NCBI RefSeq assembly: GCF_000316115.1
Contig: NZ_JH993797.1
Location: 854,486-918,485 of the forward strand
Source of the DNA: Leptolyngbya sp. PCC 7375
GTDB taxonomy: Bacteria; Cyanobacteriota; Cyanobacteriia; Phormidesmidales; Phormidesmidaceae
Reading direction: 5' to 3'
Length of the DNA: 64,000 nucleotides
In this document: one piece after another, positions 36,367 to 46,320 of the stretch
How positions within the stretch are numbered: position 1 is the stretch's first letter
Layout of the letters: each line of letters opens with the position of its first letter
Translations under genes and position numbers: made by a program
Notes under the pieces: model-generated
Told to the model about the DNA's origin: nothing
What the model saw: the letters and a program-made list of their open reading frames with translations, nothing else
The model's database searches: none

Positions 36367-37209
36367 TTGAAAAATCAATTCTCTCTTAGCAATCAGCTAC
36401 TGACACCCATCATTTTGGTAGTATTCATCCTTTTATTGACCTTCAATAGCTTTGCTGTTCTTAATCCGGGTCAAGCAGGGGTGATCAGCATCTTAGGTAA
36501 AGCCAGGGATGGCGTACTTCTAGAAGGCATTCACTTTAAACCACCGTTAATTTCCGTCATAGATATATACGATCTGACCGTGCAAAAATTTGAGGTACCA
36601 GCAGAAAGTTCCACAAAGGACCTTCAGGACTTATCGGCTCGTTTTGCCATCAACTTTCGCCTTGATCCGTTTTTAGTCGTTGAGATTCGACGAACACAAG
36701 GAACCTTAGCCAATATTATCTCTAAAATTATTGCGCCTCAAACCCAGGAATCCTTTAAGATTGCCGCCGCCAGGAGAACTGTAGAAGAAGCAATTACCAA
36801 AAGGAACGAACTCAAGCAAGATTTTGATGATGCCCTAAGCGAGCGGTTAGAAAAATATGGAATCATCGTATTAGATACGAGTGTCGTTGATTTAGACTTT
36901 TCCCCAGAGTTTGCCAAGGCCGTAGAAGAGAAACAAATTGCTGAGCAGAGCGCCAAAAGAGCAATCTATGTGGCTCAAGAAGCTGAACAGGAAGCCCAAG
37001 CTGATATCAACCGTGCCAAGGGTAAAGCGGAAGCACAAAGGCTACTAGCCGATACTTTGAGAGCTCAAGGTGGTCAGCTTGTGTTGCAAAAAGAGGCTAT
37101 TCAAGCCTGGAAAGACGGAGGGGCTCAAATGCCTAAAGTATTGATTATGGGAGAGAAAGACCAGGCTGAAATGCCTTTCTTGTTTAATCTGGGCGATGTT
37201 CAGCAGTAA
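36367..37209 (+). CDS. Prohibitin/SPFH (band 7) family membrane protein
   Basis: 280 residues from a TTG start preceded by AAGGA. An N-terminal membrane segment (about 12-32, PIILVVFILLLTFNSFAVL) anchors an SPFH domain (GQAGVISILGKARDGVLLEGIHFKPP ...). A long alanine/glutamate-rich coiled coil follows (about 185-240, EEKQIAEQSAKRAIYVAQEAEQEA ...). Prohibitin-like proteins form ring assemblies that scaffold membrane proteases and protect proteins under stress. It is located two genes downstream of the ClpC-like ATPase. Confidence 0.9.
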   Translation: MKNQFSLSNQLLTPIILVVFILLLTFNSFAVLNPGQAGVISILGKARDGVLLEGIHFKPPLISVIDIYDLTVQKFEVPAESSTKDLQDLSARFAINFRLDPFLVVEIRRTQGTLANIISKIIAPQTQESFKIAAARRTVEEAITKRNELKQDFDDALSERLEKYGIIVLDTSVVDLDFSPEFAKAVEEKQIAEQSAKRAIYVAQEAEQEAQADINRAKGKAEAQRLLADTLRAQGGQLVLQKEAIQAWKDGGAQMPKVLIMGEKDQAEMPFLFNLGDVQQ

Positions 37210-37334
37210 AGCTCACCATTGGCTGTTTGTTTAGCTAATAACGCTGGCATGGATAGAATTTGGATCCAAAGATTTTTGATGTGGGCTAGCCAAAGATCTT
37301 AGACGATAACCATTGAATCCCAAAGGAGAATACA

Positions 37335-38093
37335 TTGCTAGAACATTCATTTGGGTTTTACAGTATCGTTTTCTTTGGCATTATCCTTTTACGATATTTT
37401 TTGGTAGCGGGAGGCATCTATGTGTCCTTCTATTCGCCCTGGGATCAGTCCTTTACAGAGGATAATCCGCAACATCAATTTCCTGACTGGAAATCGATGT
37501 TGCGCGACATTCAACTCTCTGTTCTCTCTGCTGGAGTATTTGCCCTGGCAGCAGCGTTCATCATGGCTAGCTACAGTTGGAATATTACCCGCTTATATAG
37601 TGACTCTCAACAGTATGGCCTATGGTATTTAGGCATCAGCTATAGTGTGGTGTTAATTCTTCAAGACAGCTACTTTTATTTCACCCATCGGTTGTTTCAT
37701 CACTCCAGACTCTTTCCCTGGTTTCATCAGGGGCATCACCGATCGCATCATCCCACCCCCTGGACATCCTTTGCTTTTGATCCTCTAGAAGCGATTGTTC
37801 AGTCCTTCTTTTTAGTCGGCATTACTTTTATCATTCCTCTACATTTCATTACGCTATTTGCAGTCCTGATCACGATGACAGTGTGGGCCGTTATCAATCA
37901 TCTTGGCATCGAGCGTTTACCGACTTTTTTCCCTCACCATTGGCTAGGGCGATGGGTGATTGGGCCTGCCCATCATTCCATTCATCATCGTAAGTACACC
38001 GTACATTACGGACTATATTTCACACTCTGGGACAACTTTCTCGGCACGCAGGATCCTGCCTATAAACGGAAGATTTTAGATCGTCACCCATAG
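37335..38093 (+). CDS. Sterol desaturase family protein
   Basis: 252 residues from a TTG start with a strong AAAGGAG site nine bases upstream. Four to five membrane segments. Di-iron histidine boxes: HRLFHH (about 115-120), HQGHHRSHH (about 128-136) and HHSIHH (about 214-219), ending with the family-typical YFTLWDNFLGTQDP. It is a different subgroup from the protein at 13329-14180. Substrate unknown. A strong terminator follows. Confidence 0.88.
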   Translation: MLEHSFGFYSIVFFGIILLRYFLVAGGIYVSFYSPWDQSFTEDNPQHQFPDWKSMLRDIQLSVLSAGVFALAAAFIMASYSWNITRLYSDSQQYGLWYLGISYSVVLILQDSYFYFTHRLFHHSRLFPWFHQGHHRSHHPTPWTSFAFDPLEAIVQSFFLVGITFIIPLHFITLFAVLITMTVWAVINHLGIERLPTFFPHHWLGRWVIGPAHHSIHHRKYTVHYGLYFTLWDNFLGTQDPAYKRKILDRHP

Positions 38094-38133
38094 GATTATT
38101 AATCAACCTTTTTATATGCATAGTGAGTTATAA

Positions 38134-38170
38134 CAAAGAAGACTTTATTGTATACATAAAGTCTTCTTTG
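38134..38170. terminator. Perfect 15-bp stem terminator
   Basis: CAAAGAAGACTTTAT (38134-38148) pairs perfectly with ATAAAGTCTTCTTTG (38156-38170) around TGTATAC, 41 bases after the sterol desaturase-like gene. There is no long T-tract, which is common for cyanobacterial hairpins. Confidence 0.7.
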
Positions 38171-38274
38171 CTGTGTTGAATTGTGTTTTATAGCTTAATC
38201 AAGCAACGTATTCCGAAATTCAAACAATTATGACCTATCGTTGTTGGTTGACTCAGTAAACTGGAGATTTTTCT

Positions 38275-38484
38275 ATGACTGTAATTGCAGCCAACGCCCC
38301 TAATTTTTGTCACGATCAACGAGTGTGTTTTATCGGTGGAGAAGGCACTGTAGAAAGCTATCGCTCTGAAGCTGATACCTGGATATATCTAATCAAGATG
38401 TCCATGGGGCCAGAGCCAGATTTTGGCAGAGTGGGTGGGGAAACAACGGTAGTTCTGCTTGAGTCAGACTTGTGGGCGGTGTGA
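38275..38484 (+). CDS. Small conserved-looking soluble protein
   Basis: 69 residues (MTVIAANAPNFCHDQRVCFIGGEGTVESYRSEADTWIYLIKMSMG...). The pattern resembles a small beta-barrel: alternating hydrophobic strands, GGEGTV turn, WIYLIKMSMG strand and a final ETTVVLLESDLW. GGAG lies 11 bases before the ATG. The family is not recognised; the composition supports a real gene. Confidence 0.65.
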   Translation: MTVIAANAPNFCHDQRVCFIGGEGTVESYRSEADTWIYLIKMSMGPEPDFGRVGGETTVVLLESDLWAV

Positions 38485-38590
38485 GCCTTACAAGAAAATC
38501 ACTTGAAAATAAACAGCTCACCTCCATAGTGTGACTTTAAAAATGTACAATAAAAGAATAACTCGACGCAACATTAAAATTCTGATTTAG

Positions 38591-38794
38591 CTCAATAGTC
38601 AAGTTAGCAATGGTGGGCTTGTGTGTATCGGTATTAGTACCAGGGGTACTCAGCCACATCAGCAGTTAGCCGCTGGCTCGATCTATGGTGGCGTAATTTT
38701 CTCTTTTGAAAATGGACAGGTAACTAAAATCTTTTTAGGAGCCGCAGCAGAGTTATCTCCAAACTACGGCTCTAAACCTATCCATATGTCCTAA
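38591..38794 (+). pseudogene. Possible gene fragment ending convergently with the repeat-protein gene
   Basis: An open frame without a good start reads ...GLVCIGISTRGTQPHQQLAA then GSIYGGVIFSFENGQVTKIF and ends SKPIHMS. It has protein-like alternation (IFSFENGQVTKIFLGAAAE). Its stop overlaps the end of the gene on the other strand. It may be the tail of a truncated gene; no family identified. Confidence 0.3.
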
Positions 38795-39897
38795 GGATCA
38801 GGCGTCGTAAAGTGATTGAGATCAACAGTATAGTTGACACCGCCGTTACCACCGCCAGGTCCCATAACAACCTGCAGAGCATAATCTCCAGACGTAGTTA
38901 TATCGTTGATGTGTTTGTCAAGGACGCCTGCAGAGCTTACTGCAGCAATCACCTCTCCAGAATCCACAATGCCATTGTTATTGTTATCTTTGATCAGGCG
39001 CATATAGGCCTCACCTGTCAAATTTGTCAGCGTAATATCCACCCCTTCGTATAGTCCCAAACTAAACTCATACGTATCAGTGGTGAAACTATTGCCTACC
39101 ACGCCGTCGTTACTATAGCCAAAACCTGTAAGGTCACCAACATCAAATTCACCGACAAGCAAATTGCTAGCCTTGCTATTGCTTCTAGAGAGCCTGAGGT
39201 CATACTCAAAGAAGGTGCTATCGCTATTGAAGTACTCTAGCTCAACAAAATAGGTATCCGCAGTTCCTCTGTAGTTCAGACTATTTTCACCCGAAGAGTA
39301 CAACTCCCCAGCTACAAGGATATCTGCCGCATCAAAAACACCATTGCCATTGTCTCTGTACATTCGTAAACTAACATTGCCGCCATTGGTAATGTTGTCA
39401 ACGGCTACGTTGATGTTTCTCTGAAAAGGGTGATTTGTCGTAAACTCAATAACATCTTTTGGATTAGTGTTACTGAGATAACCACCGCTGTAACTTTTAA
39501 CCGATCCTCCGAGTGTACCAGCACTGTGGGTGGCCTGTAGATCCAGGTCATAGCTGACACTGCCAACGCTATCATTTACACGATTTACTTGAAGCAAGTA
39601 ATTACCAGCTGAAGCATTAAAGCTAATAGTGTCATCATCATTATTGGGAGCCAAAGCCAAGGCAACCCAATCGTCGGATGCATCAATGGCACCGTTATTA
39701 TTTGTATCTCGCCACAGCGATAGATTGGCATTGTCATTAGCACTAATATCGTGTAAGCGAATGCCAATTTCGCGATTACCCATAAAACCACCAAAGACAC
39801 TGAATCGAAAGACATCGGTTGGGTCGCCTTGGGTAAGACTATAGTTGGTGTAACTAACGATCGGATCGTGTAATGCTCCTACATTATAGTTAGCCAT
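38791..39897 (-). CDS. Surface-type protein with three PPC-like modules and calcium loops
   Basis: About 368 residues from MANYNVGALHDP; AAGGAGAAA lies upstream of this ATG, so the longer frame to 39951 is rejected. Three modules of about 120 residues each begin with a G.L..S....Y.S..NP.D...F pattern. Each contains a Ca-binding-like loop: WRDTNNNGAIDASDDW, YRDNGNGVFDAADI, IKDNNNNGIVDSGEV. The sequence suggests an acidic, secreted or surface beta-sandwich protein of the pre-peptidase C-terminal type. There is no signal peptide, as for many type I-secreted proteins. Confidence 0.78.
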   Translation of the reverse strand: MANYNVGALHDPIVSYTNYSLTQGDPTDVFRFSVFGGFMGNREIGIRLHDISANDNANLSLWRDTNNNGAIDASDDWVALALAPNNDDDTISFNASAGNYLLQVNRVNDSVGSVSYDLDLQATHSAGTLGGSVKSYSGGYLSNTNPKDVIEFTTNHPFQRNINVAVDNITNGGNVSLRMYRDNGNGVFDAADILVAGELYSSGENSLNYRGTADTYFVELEYFNSDSTFFEYDLRLSRSNSKASNLLVGEFDVGDLTGFGYSNDGVVGNSFTTDTYEFSLGLYEGVDITLTNLTGEAYMRLIKDNNNNGIVDSGEVIAAVSSAGVLDKHINDITTSGDYALQVVMGPGGGNGGVNYTVDLNHFTTPDP

Positions 39898-40111
39898 AAG
39901 ACTTGTTTCTCCTTGAAAATAAATGCGGCCTAAGTGATCTACATTGATCAAAACAATCGGATGACCGAAATCATGACCGAGATTGTGTGACTTCTGACCG
40001 AGATATTAGAGCTGTCGCCAATTCCATTAGAAAAATAAGTTCACTCTTTTCAGATAGTGTTCAAACACGCTATGGTTAGGAGATGAGATTTTTCTATCTC
40101 CTAACTCACCT

Positions 40112-41206
40112 ATGCCTATGGCATCTTATTCTTTCGATACCGTGTCTCTTAAGCCCTTGCGAAGTGTTCACACCCAAAATCTAACGGAAATACTGACTCA
40201 GTGTGGTATATCACTGGTTGTATCTACCTATCAAGCGGGCAAACTGATTGTGGTTCGTGCCGATGGCAATGTGGTAAATACCCATTTTCGCGTTTTTGAT
40301 CAACCCATGGGTTTGGCTGCCGATCCTGAGAAAATGGCCCTAGGAACAAGCTATCAAATCTGGGAATTTCGTAATGTTCCAGCAGTGGGTCAGACCCTTG
40401 ATCCGCCTAATAAACATGATGCTTGTTATCTACCTCGCAACAGTCATATAACGGGCGATATCGACATTCATGAAATGGCCTATATTGGTGATGAACTATG
40501 GTTTATCAACACTCGATTTTCTTGTTTATGTACTCTGGATCGGAAAAACAGTTTTATGCCCCGCTGGCGACCACCATTTGTAAGTGCCTATGATATTAAT
40601 GATCGCTGCCACTTAAATGGGTTAGGTATACGTGATCATCAACCACGCTATGTGACAGCCCTGGCATCTACAGATACGGCTAATGGTTGGCGTGAGCATA
40701 AAGCCCATGGCGGCATTTTGATGGAAACTACCACCAATCAGCTGTTAGCACAGAACATTTCAATGCCCCATTCTCCCCGATGGTATCGTGATCAGCTATG
40801 GGTTTTAGAATCGGGTCAGGGAAGTTTATCAACAGTCGATCTAGAAACAGGACAATTAAATGCAGTTGTGCAATTACCTGGATTTACCAGAGGGTTAGAT
40901 TTCTGGGGGCCACTGGCTTTTGTAGGGCTATCACAGGTAAGAGAAACTGCCGTATTTAGTGGGCTCCCCATTACTGAACGGTTGCAAGAAAGGAATTGTG
41001 GTGTTTGGGTTGTTAATATAGAAACTGCCACGATTTTGGCTTTTTTAAGATTTGAGGATGCTGTTCAGGAAATTTTTGGTGTTTCTATACTACCGGGGAT
41101 TTGTTTCCCTGAGGTGATTGCCTGGGATAAGACATTGTTGCAACAATCATTTGCTTTACCTGATGAAGCCCTTGCAGAAGTAAATGTTACAACTACATCA
41201 GCCTAG
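40112..41206 (+). CDS. TIGR03032-type (DUF4915) beta-propeller-like protein
   Basis: 364 residues. Recognisable family text: TQNLTEILTQCGISLVVSTYQAGKLIVVRADG near the N-terminus, DIHEMAYIGDELWFINTRFSCLCTLD near 125-150, and NGLGIRDHQPRYVTALASTDTANGWREHKAHGGILMET near 172-210. The middle and C-terminal parts show propeller-like repeats (LWVLESGQGSLSTVDLETGQLNAVVQLPGFTRGLDF). Function is not established. An ATG at 40118 (MASYSFDT) is an equally possible start. Confidence 0.88.
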   Translation: MPMASYSFDTVSLKPLRSVHTQNLTEILTQCGISLVVSTYQAGKLIVVRADGNVVNTHFRVFDQPMGLAADPEKMALGTSYQIWEFRNVPAVGQTLDPPNKHDACYLPRNSHITGDIDIHEMAYIGDELWFINTRFSCLCTLDRKNSFMPRWRPPFVSAYDINDRCHLNGLGIRDHQPRYVTALASTDTANGWREHKAHGGILMETTTNQLLAQNISMPHSPRWYRDQLWVLESGQGSLSTVDLETGQLNAVVQLPGFTRGLDFWGPLAFVGLSQVRETAVFSGLPITERLQERNCGVWVVNIETATILAFLRFEDAVQEIFGVSILPGICFPEVIAWDKTLLQQSFALPDEALAEVNVTTTSA

Positions 41207-41251
41207 CATCAGAAACGTTGGCCTGTATGACAAGATCAATTAGCAACAAGG

Positions 41252-42937
41252 TCAATAATGATAGTTCACCGTAAAGTAAAAGCCATCATCCTGGACATTG
41301 TCACCCCGATCATTCAGATCGACTAACGGTAATCCATAATCGAGTTGCAAGCTTAGCCCCTCCAGGGGTTGGTATGCAACTCCGAGACCTGCGCCCACCA
41401 AAAAACGCTGAGAGGGTTCTACATTGGGATTGCCGTTTTGATTCCACACATATCCCATATCCAGGAATGGCATGATTTGGAGGATAGATGTTTGAGTGTC
41501 TTGATCGCGGAAAACAGTAATTCGGTCTTCCACTGACAGGCGAAAACCATTATCCCCAGAACGAACATTTTGACGATATCCCCGTAGGGACTGACCACCA
41601 CCAATAACAAATTGTTCTGAAGCCAGTAAACTATCAGAGGCTAGTTGACCGCTGGCTTGCACAATCAGCAAATTGTTGTTATCTAACCGTTGGACTCGCT
41701 GAGCTTGTCCTAGCCAACTGAGGAATTGACTATCGGGAGTGGGAGAACCATTATTGGTCGCGTTGAATAGGCCAGTACCCAGGCTGAATTGCGATTGAAA
41801 CGCCCACGCGCCAGAGGGGTCTCGCCGGATATAATCCTGACCAAATTTAATCACACTGGTACGACTAATGCCATTGGCATTCGGACCACTGCCAAAGGGA
41901 AAAGGAGAGCCAAATAGAAAGGTTTGGCCTTCACGATAGGCAAATCCTAAAGAGAGCGCAAGTTCTTCCCGTGGTGTACGCACGAGGGGTTGGCGAAAGT
42001 TAACTTCATAAAACTCAGAGTCACCGCTGACATCCAGACTGGTCAAGGTTTGGGTGCTATCGCTAATCAGCGTCCGTAGCTGTAGCGTTCCGTCCATGGC
42101 ATTTAACGGAATTCGATAGCCGATATCGTACAGGTTAGACCCTCCAGTGGTGGAACGATGATAAGCCAGGGAAATCTGGTCTCCCCAACCGGTCAGGTTG
42201 CGGTAACTTAGACCGATGCCCATGCGTACATCCCCCACACTGGGAGGTGAATAGTTATCGATGGAGAGATCCGCGTTAAACGGTTTCGCCTCATCCACGG
42301 TGACTGCCAGAGTACTTTCTCCCAAATTTTCTCCAGGGAGCAGGGTGCCTTCTACAGAGTCAAACAGGGGATTGAATTGTAGTAATCTGAGCTGATCTTC
42401 TATCGCCCCCAGTTGAACAGGGGTATCGGTTCCCAGACCAAGGCGCTGCTCTAGATAACGGGTTTGAGTTTGTTGATTGCCCTCAATTTGAATCTTACCA
42501 ATACTGCCTTCAATCACCTGAATGAGAATAGACCCTTCAGTAATATCTTGTTCTGGTAAAATCGCCCGAGAAGTTAGATAGCCCTGGTCAAAGTAAAGAC
42601 GGGTAATAGTGTCAGCTAAGGTTTGCAGCTCTGTCAATGTAACGTCTCGCCCTTCTAGAGGCTGAACCAGTGGATCAAACTCTTCTGGACCAAAGATAGT
42701 ACTGCCTGACACCTCAATTTGGTTAACAGAAATAACCACATCCTCATCTGGTATTGGCAGCTCTATAGGAGATTCAGGTGGAGTAATCTCTGGAATTGTT
42801 TCAGGTGGAATGGCTTCTTCAGGATTGGGTAGAGTTTGGGGTAGGCGATCTTGGTTAGGGTTAGGACGTTGGGCAAGGGCTGGTGATACACAAAGGAGGG
42901 AAAGCAGAAGCGTTATTTTAGGAATATTTTGTTGCAT
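41252..42937 (-). CDS. TpsB/ShlB-type two-partner secretion transporter
   Basis: About 561 residues from MQQNIPKITLLLSLLCVSPALAQ, a clear signal peptide; the longer frame to 43012 is rejected. After a Pro-rich linker, a POTRA-2-type domain follows (VSVNQIEVSGSTIFGPEEFDPLVQ ...). A second POTRA (GSIGKIQIEGNQQTQTRYLEQRL) precedes the 16-stranded Omp85-type beta-barrel, which ends in aromatic FYFTVNYHY. It lies 56 bases downstream of tpsA on the same strand and should export that protein across the outer membrane. Confidence 0.93.
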   Translation of the reverse strand: MQQNIPKITLLLSLLCVSPALAQRPNPNQDRLPQTLPNPEEAIPPETIPEITPPESPIELPIPDEDVVISVNQIEVSGSTIFGPEEFDPLVQPLEGRDVTLTELQTLADTITRLYFDQGYLTSRAILPEQDITEGSILIQVIEGSIGKIQIEGNQQTQTRYLEQRLGLGTDTPVQLGAIEDQLRLLQFNPLFDSVEGTLLPGENLGESTLAVTVDEAKPFNADLSIDNYSPPSVGDVRMGIGLSYRNLTGWGDQISLAYHRSTTGGSNLYDIGYRIPLNAMDGTLQLRTLISDSTQTLTSLDVSGDSEFYEVNFRQPLVRTPREELALSLGFAYREGQTFLFGSPFPFGSGPNANGISRTSVIKFGQDYIRRDPSGAWAFQSQFSLGTGLFNATNNGSPTPDSQFLSWLGQAQRVQRLDNNNLLIVQASGQLASDSLLASEQFVIGGGQSLRGYRQNVRSGDNGFRLSVEDRITVFRDQDTQTSILQIMPFLDMGYVWNQNGNPNVEPSQRFLVGAGLGVAYQPLEGLSLQLDYGLPLVDLNDRGDNVQDDGFYFTVNYHY

Positions 42938-42993
42938 AGATAGGAACCTAATGACATTAATCAATGACAAAGATAAGGAGGATATCTTCTTTC

Positions 42994-45900
42994 CTAGTAA
43001 TGCAACTGGCAATCTGTTTCTGATGTAGTTTGACTCTTTTCATTGGAGATAGCCGGAGAGTCTAGATCTGGTATGTCCACGACAATGTCCACATCAGGGA
43101 CTGTCGTACAAATGGGATCGGAGAGTAGCCGCGTTGCTTGCAGATCTATCCACAGTTCTAAAAGGTTAGATGGTAGTGTCGGTTCCGGCTCTGGTTCTGG
43201 TTCCGGTTCCGGTTCTGGTTCCGGCTCCGGCTCTGGTTCCGGCTCCGGCTCTGGTTCTGGTTCCGGTGCCGTATTGGTCAGGCTAAACGTGGCAGAGTCT
43301 AACATTGCGGCATCAGCAGTCACGGTAAAATCACCGCCTGTTTCATTTGCCGTTAGCAGACTGGCAGCGGTGGCTAGTCCCGTGGCATCGGTCGTGACAC
43401 TGCTATCTGGACTGGCGCTGGCACCACCACTGCCAGGATTGGCCGTAAAGGTGACGGTGACATCAGGAATCGGTAGTGCCGAATTGACAAAGTTTTCTGT
43501 GACTTGAACTGCCAGAACTGTGTCAAAAGATTCGTTCACCAGGGTACTTTGGCCATCTCCGGCCACCACCGTCAGACTGTAGCCTTGGGATTCAAAAGCG
43601 CCAATATCTGCTGGGCCGTTGAAGCGATCAGCACCCCGTTGGTCCGTGGTGAGGCCTGCCACTGTGGCCAGGGCATCACTGCCCGCATCGCGCACAGGAC
43701 TGCCCAGATAGAAGGCATAGGTTTGGGTGGGGCCACCATAGTCCCCCAGGGGTAGCAGCATTGGATCAATAGGGTTGGCATCACTGCCCACCAGGGTACT
43801 GGTGGTGAATAGCCCCTGGGAATCAATGCCAATCAGGTTGTTACCCTGGTCGACAACTGGGGCACTGGCAAAAGGCATGTTTCGTCCCACATCTGGATTT
43901 GAGTCTGCTGTATTCTGGGCAATAATGCTATTACCCACGAGCAATCGTCCGGTATTGGGACCCCCAAACAAGCCAGTGTTATGAATGCCACCTGATCGGC
44001 CACCGACATTCGGCACCGTATTCTGGGTAACCGTGCTATTGGTGATAGTTATGGTTGCTCCTTGGCTGGCAGATTGCCCCCGATTGTAGAGACCACCACC
44101 CGCGAAGTTGGCCGTATTACCTGTAATGGTGCTGTTGTTAACCGTCACCACTGCACCATTGTCAACCCTTTGGCCCAAATTAGAAATACCACCACCTGTA
44201 TTTGCCGTATTACCAATAATGGTGCTACTCGCAATTGTCATCACTGCTGCATCGGGGATTGAGCTAGCAGCAGGAGTATAGGCAACGTTAGAAAGACCAC
44301 CGCCATTACTTCCGGCCGTATTGCCAGAAATGGTGCTATTGGTGATGGTCGCAACTGCACCATTGGCTACATCACCAAAACCGTAAATCCCGCCACCATT
44401 GGTCATCGCTTCATTACCAGAAACGGTGCTATTGTTGACGGTCAAGGTTCCTCGATTGAAGATGGCCCCACCATTGTTTCCCGGTCCAAAGAAGCCGCCA
44501 GAGTTGGCGAGCCCGCCGGAAAGGGTGGTCTCGTTTATCTCCAGATCACCCCCTAGGGCAATATGAAACAGCCGGAAGCCAGGCGCAGCAGCATCCCGTT
44601 CAATGGTGTTGCCCATGCCGTTGATGGTTACCTTTTCGGCTGCCGTCACTGAGGGTAAGCCATTGGCTCCATCAGCAGGGTTATCGATGGCGGTGAGGGT
44701 AATATTGTTTGCCAGGTTAATCGTATCTGTGTCAGCATTACCATTTGCGGTATTGATGGCGGCAATTAAACTGGTGGCATCGGTTGCCGTAAATACTTGC
44801 AACAATCCATCATATCCCGTCAGGGTAGTCTGTTCAAAGGCATTCTCGGTGGTAATGTTGCCGACTGAATGTTCCAAAATCCAGTCACCGTTGCGGCTGC
44901 TACTGCCGGTTAAATTTGTGCTGCCAGCGACATCGGCTCCGGTGAATGCGGCAATTTGATCAAGCAGTGCCAGTCCACTTTCCCCCCGTGCTGTTAAACA
45001 AGCGTAGATCAAAATATCGGCTTCAGCACCGATTAACCCGCCCCACTGTTGTAACTGGCTTCTATATTGTTCCAGAGTCTCCTCGCTAACATAGGCATTG
45101 CCCAGCCAAAACTCTCCTTCATTTCCCTCCGAGACAATATGGATAGCATCGATAACATCGACTGCTCCCACCTGGTTCAGAATCTCAGTGATACGCTGAA
45201 TGCCATTCTCACTGACGGGAATCGCGACTGTGGTGGTACCCGCTTTTGTGCCGTAAAGTAAGTTGTTGTAATCAGGCACGGTGGCATCAAGGAATACGAG
45301 TTCATTCGCGTTGGTGCCATCTGCACTAAATCGAGTGACGATAGGGGCGCTATGGTTGCCGCCATGGGTGCGGATAATCTCGGTAGCATCCCCTATCACC
45401 GTTACCTGGTTTGCAGCAGCTAATTGCACTTGATCACCGGTAACATTCCCATCAATTGCCACATCTCCCGTATTCACGGGGCTATTTAATAGCCAAATAC
45501 GTCCTGTGTCATCTACATCTACTCCAGTGGCAATAGCTACGTCACCTCCGGTTAATAGAACTGAAAGGGAAACCGCATCAGCTAACTGAGGAGTATTTTC
45601 AGATGCTGCTAACATTTCTAGACTGAGCAGCATATCTGGATGATCAATGCGGACACGTCGCTGCCCTGGTACAGCGGCCATTGTCACCTGGCCACCTGAA
45701 AGAGTGCCAGTATTCACGACGGTGCCACCTATTAAGTTGAGATTATTGTCTGTAGTAACGCTGAGATCACCACTATTAACAATACTACCAGGCTGATCAC
45801 TGCTGAATAGTAAGCTGTGGGGGTTGCCAATCAAACTGGCATAATCATTGTCACCAATAGCATTAAACCAAGCATCGCCAATACCAATCCCGTTGGCTGT

Positions 45901-46320
45901 AGTAACTGTAAAATCTGCTGGCACATTGACAGTGGCACCGTCCCCAAATAGGACTCCTGCTGGGTTGATCAAATATAAGTTGGCGTTACTGTTGCTTACC
46001 TGGATCAGGCCATTGATAACAGATGGATCACCGCTGACTACACGTCCGAGAATATTTTGAATATTAGGGTTGCTGAGGAAATTGGCGATTTCTCCCGCAT
46101 CTAGCCCAAACTGCTCAAAGCTGTGGAACAGGTTAGCTCCATCTCCAGATAGGCTACCGCCGTCGATATCATATTGATTGCCATCTACTGTGACAACGGT
46201 TTGCGCTCCATTAATATCCGCTGTAATTGATTGGGCTTGCGCAGGTGGCAGATGAAATAAAATACCCAGGAACGAAATTAACAGCACACGGCTGGGCAGC
46301 ACGGATTTTAAAGCTAGCAT
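42994..46320 (-). CDS. TpsA-type two-partner secreted protein with DUF4347 and beta-helix
   Basis: 1108 residues. Signal peptide 1-29 (...PPAQA). The filamentous-haemagglutinin N-terminal secretion domain is at about 30-155, with NPNIQNILGRV and the hallmark NLYLINPAGVLFG. A DUF4347-type segment is at about 335-500 (NELVFLDATVPDYNNLL ... WILEHSVGNI). A Pmp-like beta-helix follows with repeats of the type NSTVSGN / GGGI.N. An Ig-like domain (about 900-1005), a Glu-Pro repeat, and a tail with two cysteines end the protein. It is probably displayed or released by the TpsB encoded downstream. The DUF4347 insertion is unlike classical haemagglutinins. Confidence 0.92.
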   Translation of the reverse strand: MLALKSVLPSRVLLISFLGILFHLPPAQAQSITADINGAQTVVTVDGNQYDIDGGSLSGDGANLFHSFEQFGLDAGEIANFLSNPNIQNILGRVVSGDPSVINGLIQVSNSNANLYLINPAGVLFGDGATVNVPADFTVTTANGIGIGDAWFNAIGDNDYASLIGNPHSLLFSSDQPGSIVNSGDLSVTTDNNLNLIGGTVVNTGTLSGGQVTMAAVPGQRRVRIDHPDMLLSLEMLAASENTPQLADAVSLSVLLTGGDVAIATGVDVDDTGRIWLLNSPVNTGDVAIDGNVTGDQVQLAAANQVTVIGDATEIIRTHGGNHSAPIVTRFSADGTNANELVFLDATVPDYNNLLYGTKAGTTTVAIPVSENGIQRITEILNQVGAVDVIDAIHIVSEGNEGEFWLGNAYVSEETLEQYRSQLQQWGGLIGAEADILIYACLTARGESGLALLDQIAAFTGADVAGSTNLTGSSSRNGDWILEHSVGNITTENAFEQTTLTGYDGLLQVFTATDATSLIAAINTANGNADTDTINLANNITLTAIDNPADGANGLPSVTAAEKVTINGMGNTIERDAAAPGFRLFHIALGGDLEINETTLSGGLANSGGFFGPGNNGGAIFNRGTLTVNNSTVSGNEAMTNGGGIYGFGDVANGAVATITNSTISGNTAGSNGGGLSNVAYTPAASSIPDAAVMTIASSTIIGNTANTGGGISNLGQRVDNGAVVTVNNSTITGNTANFAGGGLYNRGQSASQGATITITNSTVTQNTVPNVGGRSGGIHNTGLFGGPNTGRLLVGNSIIAQNTADSNPDVGRNMPFASAPVVDQGNNLIGIDSQGLFTTSTLVGSDANPIDPMLLPLGDYGGPTQTYAFYLGSPVRDAGSDALATVAGLTTDQRGADRFNGPADIGAFESQGYSLTVVAGDGQSTLVNESFDTVLAVQVTENFVNSALPIPDVTVTFTANPGSGGASASPDSSVTTDATGLATAASLLTANETGGDFTVTADAAMLDSATFSLTNTAPEPEPEPEPEPEPEPEPEPEPEPEPEPEPTLPSNLLELWIDLQATRLLSDPICTTVPDVDIVVDIPDLDSPAISNEKSQTTSETDCQLHY
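43181..43266. repeat. Hexanucleotide repeat encoding Glu-Pro tract of tpsA
   Basis: About 14 variants of GGTTCC / GGCTCT / GGCTCC occur in tandem, encoding alternating Glu-Pro on the minus strand. The length is a multiple of six, so copy-number change by slippage would not alter the frame. It forms a rigid spacer before the C-terminal tail. Confidence 0.85.

Noticed and set aside
43043..43507. 154-codon plus-strand ORF with Gly-Ser repeats
   Set aside because: It is the complement of the Glu-Pro repeat in tpsA and has no independent support.
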